Source: Aureibacter tunicatorum (lineage in GTDB: Bacteria; Bacteroidota; Bacteroidia; Cytophagales; Cyclobacteriaceae). Taken from it: 64,000 bases of DNA. The notes under the pieces were generated by a model. The model saw only the letters and a program-made list of their open reading frames with translations. It had not been told where the DNA came from and ran no database searches. The stretch is taken from the NCBI RefSeq assembly GCF_036492635.1, contig NZ_AP025305.1, positions 4,606,000-4,669,999 on the forward strand, in the 5' to 3' direction. The position numbers and the translations under genes are program-made. The stretch's first letter is position 1, and each line of letters begins with the position of its first letter. Of this stretch, positions 1 to 9,900 are shown piece by piece.

Positions 1-231
1 TCGATTTTTCATACTCAATGTGATTTTATAATTAAAAAGAATTTACCAGTACAATTGTTATTAATCGAAGGCCAAAAAACAAATCCCAATGGTTAATCAT
101 CAATTCAAAAATACAATATTTTACCATAACAGAATACAATATTATTATTTAAACGTTGAAAAATCGATTTTTTATTTTTTTTTCAAAAAAATCAACAAAC
201 ATTGCAACATAAAATACATCGTTATCGCTAT

Positions 232-252
232 ATACATAGCAATACAATGTAT
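232..252. promoter_or_regulatory. Candidate PadR operator (inverted repeat)
   Basis: ATACAT, nine bases, then ATGTAT form a perfect 6-bp inverted repeat ending 19 bases before the PadR start codon. PadR-family repressors commonly recognise ATGT/ACAT half-sites and autoregulate, so this is a plausible own-operator. The half-site orientation is ACAT outward rather than the more usual ATGT-N8-ACAT, which lowers confidence. Confidence 0.35.
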
Positions 253-271
253 CTTGTTTTAAAATATAAAT

Positions 272-610
272 ATGGTTAATGAAGAATTTATTGATAAATG
301 GAAGTCTCAAGTAAAAAAGGGGACATTAGCCTTTATCATACTTAACACGCTCCAAAACCGGGAATTGTACGGATATGAACTGATAGAAACAGTCAGGGTG
401 CATACAGAGATAGAAATCGCCGAGGGCACTCTTTACCCGTTAATGAACAGGTTGAAGAAAGAAGGTTTAGTAGAAGCTAAATGGGTGGAACAAGAATCTG
501 GAATACCCAGGAAGTACTACAACCTTACAGTGTCTGGCGTCAAAACTTTGGAAAAGATGTCAAAGTATTGGAATGAATTGGAGGAATCAATCAAGAAATT
601 AAAAAAATGA
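272..610 (+). CDS. PadR-family transcriptional regulator
   Basis: This 112-residue protein is the size of a minimal PadR repressor. The N-terminal half carries the family's winged helix: a GTLAFIILNTL helix, the ELYGYEL segment and the EGTLYPLMNRLKKEGLVEA recognition helix and wing lead-in, followed by the RKYYNLT strand and a short C-terminal dimerisation helix. It overlaps the next gene by four bases (ATGA), so both are translated from one message. PadR plus a HAAS-type membrane protein is a recurring pair in which the regulator controls the membrane partner, often in response to envelope stress or antimicrobials. The effector is unknown. An inverted repeat just upstream may be its own operator. 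Confidence 0.93.
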   Translation: MVNEEFIDKWKSQVKKGTLAFIILNTLQNRELYGYELIETVRVHTEIEIAEGTLYPLMNRLKKEGLVEAKWVEQESGIPRKYYNLTVSGVKTLEKMSKYWNELEESIKKLKK

Positions 611-1203
611 AGCGAATAACTTTCAAAAACAAAGCTACTCAAAAAATATACGACAAATATTTCAAGGAATGCGGCAAGGAGGCAAGAAACTTAACCAATG
701 AGGATCGTCAAGATATCATCATGGAGCTCAACAGCCACATTTACGAAGCTCTTCAAGGCGACTTAGCCATCGAGCCTGCGAAATTCCAAGATATAATCGA
801 CAATTTGGGAACAGCCAAGACTGTAATCAGGCCTTTGGTTGCGGACAAAAAAATGGACCAAGCGCTTAAAACATTCAATCCTATTCAACTTGCAAAAGCA
901 TTGGTTTTGAATATCACAAATGGCATTTCATACGTTATTTTCGCCATTATTTACTTGATTATCCTTTCAGGCATCTATGCTATTTATATCAAAATTGCCC
1001 ATCCTGAAGAAGTGGGAATGTTCTTCTGCGATGGAAAATTCATGGTCTTTGGCAGAGTGCAATCCGAGGCGCTTCAAAGCAAATATGTGGAAGTACTAGG
1101 TCATGGGATGATACCATTCACCATAATGATCATGGCGATAGCTTACTTCCTATTGATATTCATTATGAAATCTAAAAGAAAACTAAAAAATCATTTAAGC
1201 TAA
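607..1203 (+). CDS. HAAS-domain-like membrane protein partnered with PadR
   Basis: The 198-residue product has a soluble helical N-terminal part (about residues 1-95) resembling the HAAS/DUF1700 domain that usually sits next to PadR regulators: acidic helices with ELNSHIYEAL and a short DNLGTAKTV motif. Two hydrophobic segments follow (about 100-125 and 170-190), separated by about 45 residues containing a single FFCDGKF Cys. It is translationally coupled to the PadR gene by the ATGA overlap. Its role is probably to modulate or report on the regulator at the inner membrane; no enzymatic motif is visible. The family assignment rests on gene context and N-terminal resemblance. Confidence 0.75.
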   Translation: MKRITFKNKATQKIYDKYFKECGKEARNLTNEDRQDIIMELNSHIYEALQGDLAIEPAKFQDIIDNLGTAKTVIRPLVADKKMDQALKTFNPIQLAKALVLNITNGISYVIFAIIYLIILSGIYAIYIKIAHPEEVGMFFCDGKFMVFGRVQSEALQSKYVEVLGHGMIPFTIMIMAIAYFLLIFIMKSKRKLKNHLS

Positions 1204-1289
1204 ATTATAAGCTCATAACGGTCAAGAATTATTCTCCTTTCACTGTAATTCTTGCCTTTTCTCTTTCTTTACTCTAAAACATTCAAAAA

Positions 1290-2915
1290 ATGAAAAAGCT
1301 ATTTTTCGTAATGGCATTGCTATGCCTTTTCTCTAATGTTTTCGCTCAAAAAATTGACGAAAACAAAATCAACAAGATCAAAGCATATATTGAAGATCTT
1401 GAATCCTCAAAAAAAACTAAGGGAGATATCAGCATATTTGAAAACTCCAAGGAAGTTTATGGCGAAAGTATCGGAAAAAACAGATGCTTTTACGCGAATC
1501 AATGCTATAAGACCAAAGGATTCCGAGTAGGCTCTTTTACAAAAATGATCACTTCGATTATTACCTTTCAATTAGTCGAAGAAGGGCTGTTGCAACTTAA
1601 AGATAAATTGGAAAAGTACTTCCCTGAAATACCTGAAGCTAATAAAATCACATTGAGCCATTTATTGGAACACACGAGTGGTCTAAAAGATTACGTGTCA
1701 AATGGAGATGATAATAAATGGCTTGTTAAACCGCAAAGCCATGAGGATATAATGTCAGTAATCATTAGCGACAGTGTGTCATTCACTCCCGGAGAGGATC
1801 AATCGTACTCTAACTCAGCTTACTACCTGCTTGCGAATATCATTGAGAAGGTCAGTGAAAAAAGCTTCGAGAAAAATATAAAAAAGAGAATCATCAAGCC
1901 TCTTGACTTGGATAACACTACTAGCGCGCTGAATAAAAAATCAGAATCTTATCCTTCATATTCATATGAAAATAACAAGTGGGAAGTAGTCGAAGACTTC
2001 TATTTTCCAAATGCGAAAGGAGCTGGGGATTTGATTTCCAATGCGGAAGAAATGAATATTATCTTAGAAGCGCTTTTCGACTATAAATTAATATCAAAGA
2101 AAAGTTTGGAAGACATGACCTCAATTTCTCCAAACTACTTGTATGGCAAAGGAATAATGAAATCAAGCTACTTTGATATTAACTTATTTGGTCATGGGGG
2201 CAATACATATGGAACTCATTGCAGAGCGTTTCATGATCCAAATTCAGACATATCAATATCGGTCATCAACAACTCTGGAGACCACTCTGACAATGAAAGA
2301 ATATTCAATGAAATATTAAAGATTATTTATTCGGAAGAAATCCCTTCATCAGATGAATTGACCGCTGATCTCATGCAAAAAATGACTGGAACTTATAGCT
2401 GTGAAGAACTTCCAGTCAAAATAAAAATGTATTTTGAAAATGGAAATTTAATTAGTCAAGTAACTGGACAATGCCCTGTACCACTTGCGTCCATTAACAA
2501 TTTAAAGTATGAGGAAACTTCCCTAGGACTGACAGTTGAATTCATGCCTGAAAAAAATCAATTAAAAATACATCAAGGCCAAAGCTTTACATTAACTAAA
2601 GAGGAAACAAAGGAAGAGAAAAACAATAAAGCATCCGTTCAACTTACCGAAGAAATCATCAATCAAATCAAAGGAACTTATCACAAAGACGGCTTCCCTC
2701 TAGACTTGACAATATTTATGAAAGAAGGAAAGCTAATGGTACAAGCCACTGGACAAGACGCTTTCGAACTCGATCCTGTGAATCAATACAAATATGAAAA
2801 AAAGATCTATGAAATAACACTAGAGTTCATTCCAGAAAAAGACCAAGTCAATCTGCTTCAAAGCGGTCAAGCTTTCACACTCACTAAATTAGACTCCGAG
2901 TCAAGCCTAAATTAA
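1290..2915 (+). CDS. Secreted beta-lactamase-family serine hydrolase with duplicated C-terminal domain
   Basis: This 541-residue protein starts with a clear signal peptide (cleavage after FSNVFAQ near residue 20). The class C beta-lactamase/DD-peptidase fold is indicated by SxxK (Ser82-Phe-Thr-Lys85), the YxN motif (Tyr173-Ser-Asn175) and an HGG motif (302-304) replacing KTG, as in many esterase-like members. It therefore probably cleaves an ester or peptide in the periplasm or outside the cell rather than being a true drug-resistance lactamase. After the catalytic domain come two homologous 80-residue modules (about 360-440 and 455-535), each with a GTY start, a TGQ centre and a QxFTLTK end. 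They resemble the DUF3471-type C-terminal domain common in this family, here duplicated. It lies 86 bases after the PadR/HAAS pair and ends at a strong terminator. Confidence 0.9.
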   Translation: MKKLFFVMALLCLFSNVFAQKIDENKINKIKAYIEDLESSKKTKGDISIFENSKEVYGESIGKNRCFYANQCYKTKGFRVGSFTKMITSIITFQLVEEGLLQLKDKLEKYFPEIPEANKITLSHLLEHTSGLKDYVSNGDDNKWLVKPQSHEDIMSVIISDSVSFTPGEDQSYSNSAYYLLANIIEKVSEKSFEKNIKKRIIKPLDLDNTTSALNKKSESYPSYSYENNKWEVVEDFYFPNAKGAGDLISNAEEMNIILEALFDYKLISKKSLEDMTSISPNYLYGKGIMKSSYFDINLFGHGGNTYGTHCRAFHDPNSDISISVINNSGDHSDNERIFNEILKIIYSEEIPSSDELTADLMQKMTGTYSCEELPVKIKMYFENGNLISQVTGQCPVPLASINNLKYEETSLGLTVEFMPEKNQLKIHQGQSFTLTKEETKEEKNNKASVQLTEEIINQIKGTYHKDGFPLDLTIFMKEGKLMVQATGQDAFELDPVNQYKYEKKIYEITLEFIPEKDQVNLLQSGQAFTLTKLDSESSLN

Positions 2916-2932
2916 CTTGCTTTAACCAAACG

Positions 2933-2981
2933 AAAAAACCTAAAAAGCCTGCTTAACTTAAGCAGGCTTTTTAGGTTTTTT
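2933..2981. terminator. Bidirectional terminator
   Basis: A near-perfect 24-bp inverted repeat around one central base, flanked by A6 and T6, gives a GC-centred hairpin with a T-tract on either strand. It lies between the convergent serine hydrolase and 213-residue protein genes and can serve both. Confidence 0.9.
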
Positions 2982-2990
2982 CAACTGTTG

Positions 2991-3632
2991 CTAATACATA
3001 AAATTTTGCAAAAGAACGACTGGATTTGAAGCGTCAACGCACTTCAAATTGCCATGGCAAATCTTTTTCTCTGTCTTCACGTCTATTCCACAAACAGATA
3101 GATTATCAAGTCCCGGATATAGATTTGGATTGGAACCATCTATCATGAAGCCCATCAAATGCGGGGTTCCTATTTTAGTCGCGATCAACTTGCCTGTCGC
3201 ATTGGAGATAAGCTCAACTGTGCCGATTTGCGGAGCTGAAAGCGCATAGCTAACCTCTACCTGCTCAAGATCTGCCAAGATATTATAAGGTGTCGCATTC
3301 CCTTCGATTGAATAAGGCTGTCCATGGCCTTCTTTCAACAAGTCTTTTGTCAACCCGAATTTTGGAGCGTCTCCAGCTTCCAAGCAATACATTGGAGGCG
3401 TAGTGAATGTGCTTCCATTTTCCAATGTGCAAACGGCATAGTACATCATGCCTTTTTCCACTTTCGAGTCATTAAGACTGCTTAAGTTTAGATTATAAAA
3501 AACTTGAGTCATTAGCGTTCCGACAGAGTATTCTCCCACACCATCTATGCCTGATGGAGGCACTTCGATAGGCGCATACGGAATATAGACATACACTGAC
3601 ACATTGTGAACTTTTTGAGGAATTGGTTGCAT
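2991..3632 (-). CDS. Unrecognised 213-residue protein
   Basis: I do not recognise this family. The product has no signal peptide, no membrane segment and no obvious catalytic motif; it looks like an all-beta soluble protein. It begins with VHNVSVYVYIPYAP, contains a central TPYNILADLEQ stretch and has several cysteines (YYAVC, MYC, SVC, KKIC, LKC), of which the last three lie within the final 40 residues. The gene is monocistronic between a strong shared terminator and a noncoding stretch of 199 bases where I see no gene. Base composition resembles the neighbours. Some beta-rich stress or inclusion-body proteins have this general look, but I cannot support a name. Confidence 0.75.
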   Translation of the reverse strand: MQPIPQKVHNVSVYVYIPYAPIEVPPSGIDGVGEYSVGTLMTQVFYNLNLSSLNDSKVEKGMMYYAVCTLENGSTFTTPPMYCLEAGDAPKFGLTKDLLKEGHGQPYSIEGNATPYNILADLEQVEVSYALSAPQIGTVELISNATGKLIATKIGTPHLMGFMIDGSNPNLYPGLDNLSVCGIDVKTEKKICHGNLKCVDASNPVVLLQNFMY

Positions 3633-3831
3633 GGTTGTTTATATATTGAGATGAAACAAAATGTATAGTATTATCGAAAATCCATTAAAAAACTTTCCCC
3701 ACGCCTCAACTACGCTCATTATTCAAATTTCAATTGCACAGATTCATTTCAAAGATATAAAGACCATTTCATAAAAAATATTACAGGCTATTTCACAGTT
3801 CTCCATTACATTTCATCAAGCATTATCACAC

Positions 3832-4224
3832 TCAACAAGCGCATTCAAATGATTTGCCTTGATTGGGGTACTCACCTTCAGTGGCCAAACCATCAAACTT
3901 CCACCATTCTATTCCTCCGATAAGCTCTTTGACTTTAAAACCTAACTCCGTCATCTTCAAAGCTCCCTTAGTGGACGCATTGCAACCAATGCCATCACAA
4001 TAGCATACGTACGTCTTCGATCGGTCCAGATTTCGAGTGCTTTCCTCAGTCATGTTCTTATGAGGAATGTTAATGGCCCCGGGAATATGCTCTCGTTCAA
4101 ATCCAAAACTTTGCCTCGCATCCAATGCCACATAGTCATCACCTTTTTCAAAAGCTTCGAACAGATCCGACGGATCCATTTCAAATGCCAGCTTTCTTTT
4201 GTAGAATTCAATTTGTTCTTTCAT
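3832..4224 (-). CDS. Single-domain rhodanese-like protein
   Basis: The product (130 residues from the chosen start) is a single rhodanese domain: ALDARQSFGFEREHIPGAINIPH is the conserved first part, and YVCYCDGIGCNAS holds the active-site loop, with the Cys of YCDGIGC as the likely sulfur carrier. The tail GGIEWWKFDG closes the fold and the protein ends in CAC. The start chosen (MKEQIEFYKRK) matches where such short rhodaneses usually begin. An in-frame start at 4293 would add 23 residues but would place a LysR box inside its ribosome-binding region, and the still longer frame to 4401 overlaps the LysR coding region. It is divergent from the LysR gene, which probably controls it. Likely role: sulfur or persulfide transfer in the cytoplasm. 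Confidence 0.88.
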   Translation of the reverse strand: MKEQIEFYKRKLAFEMDPSDLFEAFEKGDDYVALDARQSFGFEREHIPGAINIPHKNMTEESTRNLDRSKTYVCYCDGIGCNASTKGALKMTELGFKVKELIGGIEWWKFDGLATEGEYPNQGKSFECAC

Positions 4225-4299
4225 GATCTTTTTTTGAACAAATTTATGACTTGGATTAAGCCCTTCATAAAAAAGCGAATGAGGAATTTTCATAGCTAA

Positions 4300-4314
4300 C
4301 TGAAATAAATTCAG
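4300..4314. promoter_or_regulatory. LysR-type operator (T-N11-A) between divergent genes
   Basis: CTGAA, five bases, then TTCAG form a perfect dyad that contains TGAAATAAATTCA, the T-N11-A LysR box. It lies in the short gap between the rhodanese and LysR genes, where an autoregulating LysR protein normally binds. Direct sequence observation; function inferred. Confidence 0.5.
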
Positions 4315-4348
4315 TCTCGCACAAGATTTTTTTGCGTAATTTAAAGCC

Positions 4349-5248
4349 ATGGAGATCAAATACTTGAAGCTAATAAAATTCATCACAGAAGAAGGCAGCA
4401 TAGCCGAATCGGCTCAAAAACTATTTTTAACACCATCAGCCCTTAGCCACCAACTTAAGGAAGTGGAAAAAATGCTTGGTTATAAAGTCTTCTTCAGAAG
4501 TCGGAATAACTGGACGTTAAGCCCGGAAGGAGAGGAGCTTTATAAAATGGCCTGCGATATAGTCGAAAGCTTGGAAAAAGGTTTCAAATCCATCAAAAAA
4601 CTGCAAGCTGGTTCCTCTGGAAATATAAGCATTTCAACCGAATGCTATTCTCTTTACCAAGGCTTGCCTTCTTTTCTCCAACAGATGAAATTGCTGTACC
4701 CTGACATCAATATTAATCTAAATATCGAAGCGACGCATAAGCCAATAGAAAAATTACTGTCAAAGGAAATAGATATCGCACTCGTCAGCACAAAAAACGA
4801 TAACGACTCATTAAAATATATCAAAATATGCAGCGAGGAAATCTTTGCCATACTCCACAAGGAACATGCTTCAAGCCAATGCGAATATTTATCCGCGGAT
4901 CACTTCGCAAGCATCCACCTTATCATTCACTCATATCCTTTGGAAACAGTCTTTATTCATGAGCATTTCCTAAAACCAAACAATATTGCACCATCAAAAA
5001 TATCAGCAATCCCATTGACCGAGCTTGCTTTGGAAATGGTTCAAGCTAATATGGGCGTTTTCTGCCTTCCAAAGAGTTCTTTGCGCTCCTTGAATTATTC
5101 TCAAGATCTAATTTTGAAAAAAATTGGCCCGAATGGGCTTCATAAAAAGCAATACATAGCCATAAGAAAGGAAGATTCGGATAAAAAATATTTCCATGAC
5201 TTTACCTTTAGTTTCAAAGATCACTTTCAAAACCACCATGAAATATAA
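4349..5248 (+). CDS. LysR-family transcriptional regulator
   Basis: The 299-residue length is typical of the family. Residues 1-60 form the winged helix-turn-helix (FITEEGSIAESAQKLF, then the recognition helix LTPSALSHQLKEVEKMLG, then FFRSRNNWTLSPEGE). From about residue 90 there is a two-lobed periplasmic-binding-protein-like effector domain, with the usual DININLNIEATHKPIEKL segment and a DIALVS motif. It resembles the MetR-like branch by eye. The gene is divergent from the rhodanese gene with a LysR box between them, so sulfur metabolism is a sensible guess for its regulon. It ends four bases before the convergent membrane-protein gene. Confidence 0.93.
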   Translation: MEIKYLKLIKFITEEGSIAESAQKLFLTPSALSHQLKEVEKMLGYKVFFRSRNNWTLSPEGEELYKMACDIVESLEKGFKSIKKLQAGSSGNISISTECYSLYQGLPSFLQQMKLLYPDININLNIEATHKPIEKLLSKEIDIALVSTKNDNDSLKYIKICSEEIFAILHKEHASSQCEYLSADHFASIHLIIHSYPLETVFIHEHFLKPNNIAPSKISAIPLTELALEMVQANMGVFCLPKSSLRSLNYSQDLILKKIGPNGLHKKQYIAIRKEDSDKKYFHDFTFSFKDHFQNHHEI

Positions 5249-5252
5249 GATC

Positions 5253-5711
5253 TCATTTCTTTCTTCTTCGCATTAAGCTTTCCAACAATTTCAGTTCAGT
5301 GTCAATTATTCCCATTTCAATCTTGCCATATGAAGTCTTAAAATGAATAAGCTCATAAGGCAACACTAACCCAACCGTTTCTTTTTTAATTTTTTTCAGA
5401 TTGTTATATGGAATGTATATCGCTTCTTTGAATTTAAAAAACGGAAGCTTTATGACCATGCCCTTCTCATACAGTTCAAAACTGACTAAATTTTTACAAG
5501 CTCCTAAGCCATAATTAAAATACACAAATTGACTGTCGTAAATTCTCTCTCCTAAGTCATGCTTTGCATTTATTCCAAATATTTTTTCCAACCTGCTCCA
5601 AGGTTCATCTTTAAAAAAGATAAAAAGAATATAACCAGCCATTCCTATCAAGGAGGCTCCAATAAATGAAACATAAATATAACCCGCCAAGGTCAAGCTA
5701 GCACAAATCAT
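5253..5711 (-). CDS. Small membrane protein, unknown function
   Basis: The 152-residue product starts with two closely spaced hydrophobic stretches (about residues 4-32) forming a membrane hairpin or one long segment. A basic cytoplasmic domain of about 120 residues follows, rich in aromatic and Lys residues (IPYNNLKKIKKE, LIHFKTSYGKIEMG) and ending in MRRRKK. The layout resembles small membrane proteins with a PH-like or YcxB-like beta domain, but I cannot assign a family. It is convergent with the LysR gene (four-base gap) and 106 bases downstream of the stress-protein gene. Confidence 0.7.
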   Translation of the reverse strand: MICASLTLAGYIYVSFIGASLIGMAGYILFIFFKDEPWSRLEKIFGINAKHDLGERIYDSQFVYFNYGLGACKNLVSFELYEKGMVIKLPFFKFKEAIYIPYNNLKKIKKETVGLVLPYELIHFKTSYGKIEMGIIDTELKLLESLMRRRKK

Positions 5712-5817
5712 AATTACTCATCGACTTAAAGAAAAATTAAAATACAACTTTAAATCATATTATGACAATATTAATAACAATAAGAAAGCAAAGGGATTAA
5801 TTAAACCTCACCCATAA

Positions 5818-6753
5818 TCAAACATTCATAATCGCATCGAAAAAATCAAAATTTGAAGACTTGTCCTTAATCACCCCAAATGGAACTTCATGTTTATATT
5901 TTAATAAATCCTCCGCAACACTCCCCAATAGCATCGAAGCCAAGTTTGTCCGACCTTTTGAGCCAATCAAAAATCCAATCGCATGAGTATCCGCCACATA
6001 CCTTGCTATTCTCTTCGCTGTATCGCCTTCCTCATCCAGCAAAAAATCGCAACGCAAGTTATAACCCTCTAAATGATGCTTTTTCACAAATTGGTCAAAC
6101 TCCTTTTGATGGTTTTTCTTGATTATATCAGAAAACTCTTCAAAAGACTTGCCTGTGGAGTGATAACCGATTGGGACTTCAAAAACATTAATCAGCTGAA
6201 CGGATGGCTTCTTGCCAAAAAAGCTCATTACTGTATTCGCTATAAGATGAGCCTGCTGAACAACTTGAACAGATAAATCGGAGAAATCAACACCTACTAC
6301 AAATTTTTCCACTTCATTAGGCAACTCTTTATCCGGAAGCACTAATACCGAACATTTGGCCAATCTCACGACATGTTTTGGTACTTCCTCCGTATGCTGA
6401 ACATCATACTTTTTCCCCAATACAACCAAATCAACCTTTTTAAGGTCAACCCATTTGATAATCGTGTTGGCTACTTGACCTTCATGGATTTCAATATTGA
6501 TTCTTGGCATAAAATCTTCTCCTCCGCAACTGCTGATTTCGGACTTTATATAGGTTTTGATTTGCTCATCTATAGGCTGATCCCCTGAAAAACGTTCCTT
6601 TAATACTGGATCATTGTAATCTTTCACGACATGGATAAGATAAACTTCTTCCAAATTATCATTGTGCTCTAAATTCTTCAATAAATATTTGATAAGAAAT
6701 TGATCATGATAACTCAAATCCAAGGCTACCATTACTTTTTTGATATCATACAT
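5818..6753 (-). CDS. Tandem universal stress protein (two UspA domains)
   Basis: From the chosen start (MYDIKKVMVALDLS) the product is 311 residues, two UspA domains in a row. The first (about 1-145) has the family's VALDLS start but a degenerate nucleotide loop (GKKYDVQHTEE). The second (about 150-305) starts VEKFVVGVDFS and keeps the complete ATP-binding motif G-x2-G-x9-G-S in GSKGRTNLASMLLGS. One binding-competent and one degenerate domain is common in tandem UspA proteins. An upstream in-frame Met (to 6831) would add 26 basic residues unlike any UspA N terminus, so I prefer the internal start. Expected role: cytoplasmic stress response. Confidence 0.9.
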   Translation of the reverse strand: MYDIKKVMVALDLSYHDQFLIKYLLKNLEHNDNLEEVYLIHVVKDYNDPVLKERFSGDQPIDEQIKTYIKSEISSCGGEDFMPRINIEIHEGQVANTIIKWVDLKKVDLVVLGKKYDVQHTEEVPKHVVRLAKCSVLVLPDKELPNEVEKFVVGVDFSDLSVQVVQQAHLIANTVMSFFGKKPSVQLINVFEVPIGYHSTGKSFEEFSDIIKKNHQKEFDQFVKKHHLEGYNLRCDFLLDEEGDTAKRIARYVADTHAIGFLIGSKGRTNLASMLLGSVAEDLLKYKHEVPFGVIKDKSSNFDFFDAIMNV

Positions 6754-6870
6754 GTCTCGCGTATTTAATTTTAAAAAATGAACTGTAAAACAGCGTTTTT
6801 GATTGTTATATGTACGAGAAATTAATTTCAACTATACATTTACAATTTTGCATCCTATAATACCAACATA

Positions 6871-6903
6871 AAAAACTCCGTAGATAGATACCCACGGAGT
6901 TTC
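6871..6903 (-). terminator. Rho-independent terminator of the 3134-residue protein gene
   Basis: On the minus strand AAACTCCGT, a 12-base loop and ACGGAGTTT form a 9-bp stem followed by a run of T, about 55 bases after the stop codon of the giant gene. Confidence 0.8.
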
Positions 6904-6959
6904 AATTTATACGCCTGCTTAAAGTCAGGCTATTTATCAATCAGCAAACTATTTCTTTA

Positions 6960-9900
6960 CTATTCTTTCACCAGCTTTTCAGTATGCACCTCTCCGGATG
7001 CTTTGATTCTCAAGAAATATACTCCTGAAGGAAGATCTGAAGTATTTACTTTATAGGTTGTAGAGTTTATTTGAGAAATATCCGCTGCTACTTCTCTAGC
7101 AGAAACATCTATCAATGTGAATTCCACGTCTTCAGATACATTTCTTTCAAAGCGAATATTCAATACATCAGAGAATGGATTAGGAGATACAGTTACCTGA
7201 CCAAGTACATCCTCCACACCTTTGATGATTGTCTTTCTCAAGTTCAATTCATAAGGAGTTTCGATAGAACCAAGCACATTATCCGAAACATATGAAAGTT
7301 CGTTAGAGATGTCTAATTTTTCACCATCGTTTTCAAGTTCGAATTTTAGTTCTTGACCATCAGTATTTCCATGTATGGTAAGGAAGAATAAGCTTTGCTC
7401 ATTAACCTTGCTTACCTGACAGATACCTCTCAGTTCTTCATCTACAAATACTCTCAATACTGCTTGATCCTCGATCTCTGCATCAGGCAAAGTAGCGATC
7501 ACACTCATATTGGAAGGAAACTTGCTGAAATCACCTTCTGTTGATTCGGCAACTCTGGCAGCGGAAGGAGACCAGCGACCTCTTTCAGGATAGATCAATA
7601 CGCCATCTTGTGTCGACTTTAGTTTGTAACCTTTACCCGGCTCCATGTACTTCAAGCTACCTTGCCATCCAAGACGTTCATTATAAACAGCAAAGCCTGT
7701 TTTTCCTTTGATGATATCACCTTCTTTGGCGTCAAGTCTTGCCAGAGCGTCATTCAGCTCCATATTTTCCTGAGGAAGATAAGCAATCCAATTCCAGCCT
7801 GTTGTCAGATTGATAGGAGTGTCATATGCTACAGGAGTACCTTGGATGACAAATGGCGCATCGTACTTCATTCTCATCATATACATTTGATCATTTTGAA
7901 TGCCGTCATACCAAGTGATGTTTCCATACCATCCGTAACCTGAGTAGTAAGTATCAAAAGTAGTCTTTGACTTTAATATCTCAGCGATATTCGATACTGG
8001 ATGCAGATAAGTGTTGATCTGATCTTGGTAAGAGTTCGTGATGTTAAATGATATCCAATTCCATCCTTGCTCCATATCGTAACTGATTCGTACAGATTCT
8101 GTCGGTTCAAATACCACAGGTTCGTCGATGCTTCCATGAAGAGCATTTTGTTGGAAATCAATCGTAGGAGTTACTTCGATATGTATCACTCCTTTGTCAT
8201 CATCCCAAATCTGGAAATGTACTTTACCATAATTTTCATGATAATTATATACATCCATGAAGAATACATATCGATCATATTCTTCCAAATACTCCGGCTG
8301 AGCAACACCTTTTACAACGCCATTGATACTTGCAGCGATCATGTCGTTAGGATCCATCTGATATTCGCCATCGATTACGATCGCTCCTATGATGCTCATG
8401 CTGTTCTCATCATGATAGTCATTTTGTACTTCCCAATCAGGTCTTTGTCCTTTGACTCTGATGTCAAGATCAAGAACGTCTGTCAGTTCGTCCGTTACCA
8501 ATATCAAAGTCTCATCGTAGATTCCGGCATTTACACCTTCCAATACAGTGATCTTAATATCCATTTCTGACTGAGCTTCTAATACACCCGAAGTTGTGCT
8601 CAAAGTCATCCAAGACGGTGCTCCTTCGATAGTGAAATACTCTTCAGTACCGCCAGAGTTGCGAACTGTAATCGTATGCTCAAATGCTTTTCCTTTTTCT
8701 ACATCAAAAGCAAGCACAGGCATTTCCCACTTGACTTGATTGTGATCTACGAAAAATGACCAACTTTCAGCGACTTCCATGCGGTTGGCTTGCATGTCCT
8801 CCACCTTAGTAACTGTAACGTCTATTGTTGCATTTTCCACTCGATAAGCAGCTTCGTTCATGTCAAACAAGATCTTATCATTATTGACAACATAATTGAA
8901 GTTTACTTTTTCGATCGGGTTGATCAACTTAACAGGAGCTGAGTTGATGTCAAGATTAACAGCACCAATAGTTTCTGCCAAACCTGCCTCTTGAGCACTC
9001 TCATCATTGAATGACTGACGAAGTACATTCACTCCAGCATCTTCCTGATAATTTTCAAATGGATAATAAGCTCTCAATCCAAGCGTTTCGTTGTCCATCT
9101 TATGGTTCAAGTCACGCTTCACTTGTACAGCTCTGCGGGCATATTCCCAAAGTCTGAATTCATCTATAGCGACATTGGCATAATCACCCAATTGATAAGT
9201 TCCATCATTGGAGATGCTTTGTACCGCAGCACCAAGGTAAACAGCTGCTCCACCGAACTCGCCGCCTCTTTCACTTGAAGATTTGATCAGCTTGCCATTG
9301 ATGAATGCGTTGATTCCCGTCAATCTGCTTACGCTGATATTCAAATGTACCCAATCATTATTGATATAATTACCTGGCACTTCGATCAACCTGTTGCCTG
9401 CATTAGCTACTACAATCGCATTTGATTCCAATTTAATTTGCCAAGCGGCATTGTTTGCATCAGCACCAAGAGCGATTCCATTGGAGAATAATGTCCCTTC
9501 GGCTTCAGCTTTAAACCAGAATTCGATACTGAAATCCTGCTCAGCTTCGATAGACAGTCTTGAAGCGTCGATCTTCACAGCGCTGTTATCTAGATAAGCT
9601 GCATAACCTGCCGGATGCAATTGCCATTCAGCGTGCGACTCTGCATGTAGATGTCTGGCTTTATCTTCCAGCAATGTACCAAAAGCTTCGTCCATTGGCC
9701 AGTATCCGATCAAACCTTGCTCATAACCTGACAAGTTTTTGCTCATTCTGTAAATGATCTCGTCTCTTGCTTCCGCTGATTTCCAAATTCTCAATTCGTG
9801 GATATTTCCAGCGAAAAAATTGTCATTAGCTACAGACTTACCGATATAAGTTTTAGGCTGATTGATATGGTTTACAGTCAAATCTTGATAATTGTATTGC

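Noticed and set aside
1290-2915. Antibiotic-resistance beta-lactamase
   Set aside because: Motifs fit the broad serine hydrolase family (HGG instead of KTG, extra C-terminal modules); nothing indicates a resistance role.
4225-4401. Long N-terminal extension of the rhodanese
   Set aside because: It would overlap the LysR coding region and the LysR box, and the added residues do not match rhodanese N termini.
8067-8570. Frame of 167 codons opposite the giant T9SS gene
   Set aside because: Antisense to confidently coding sequence; composition looks like a reverse shadow (Ile/Tyr/Ser/His-rich) and it shows no domain. The same holds for the other plus-strand frames between 7 and 16 kb.
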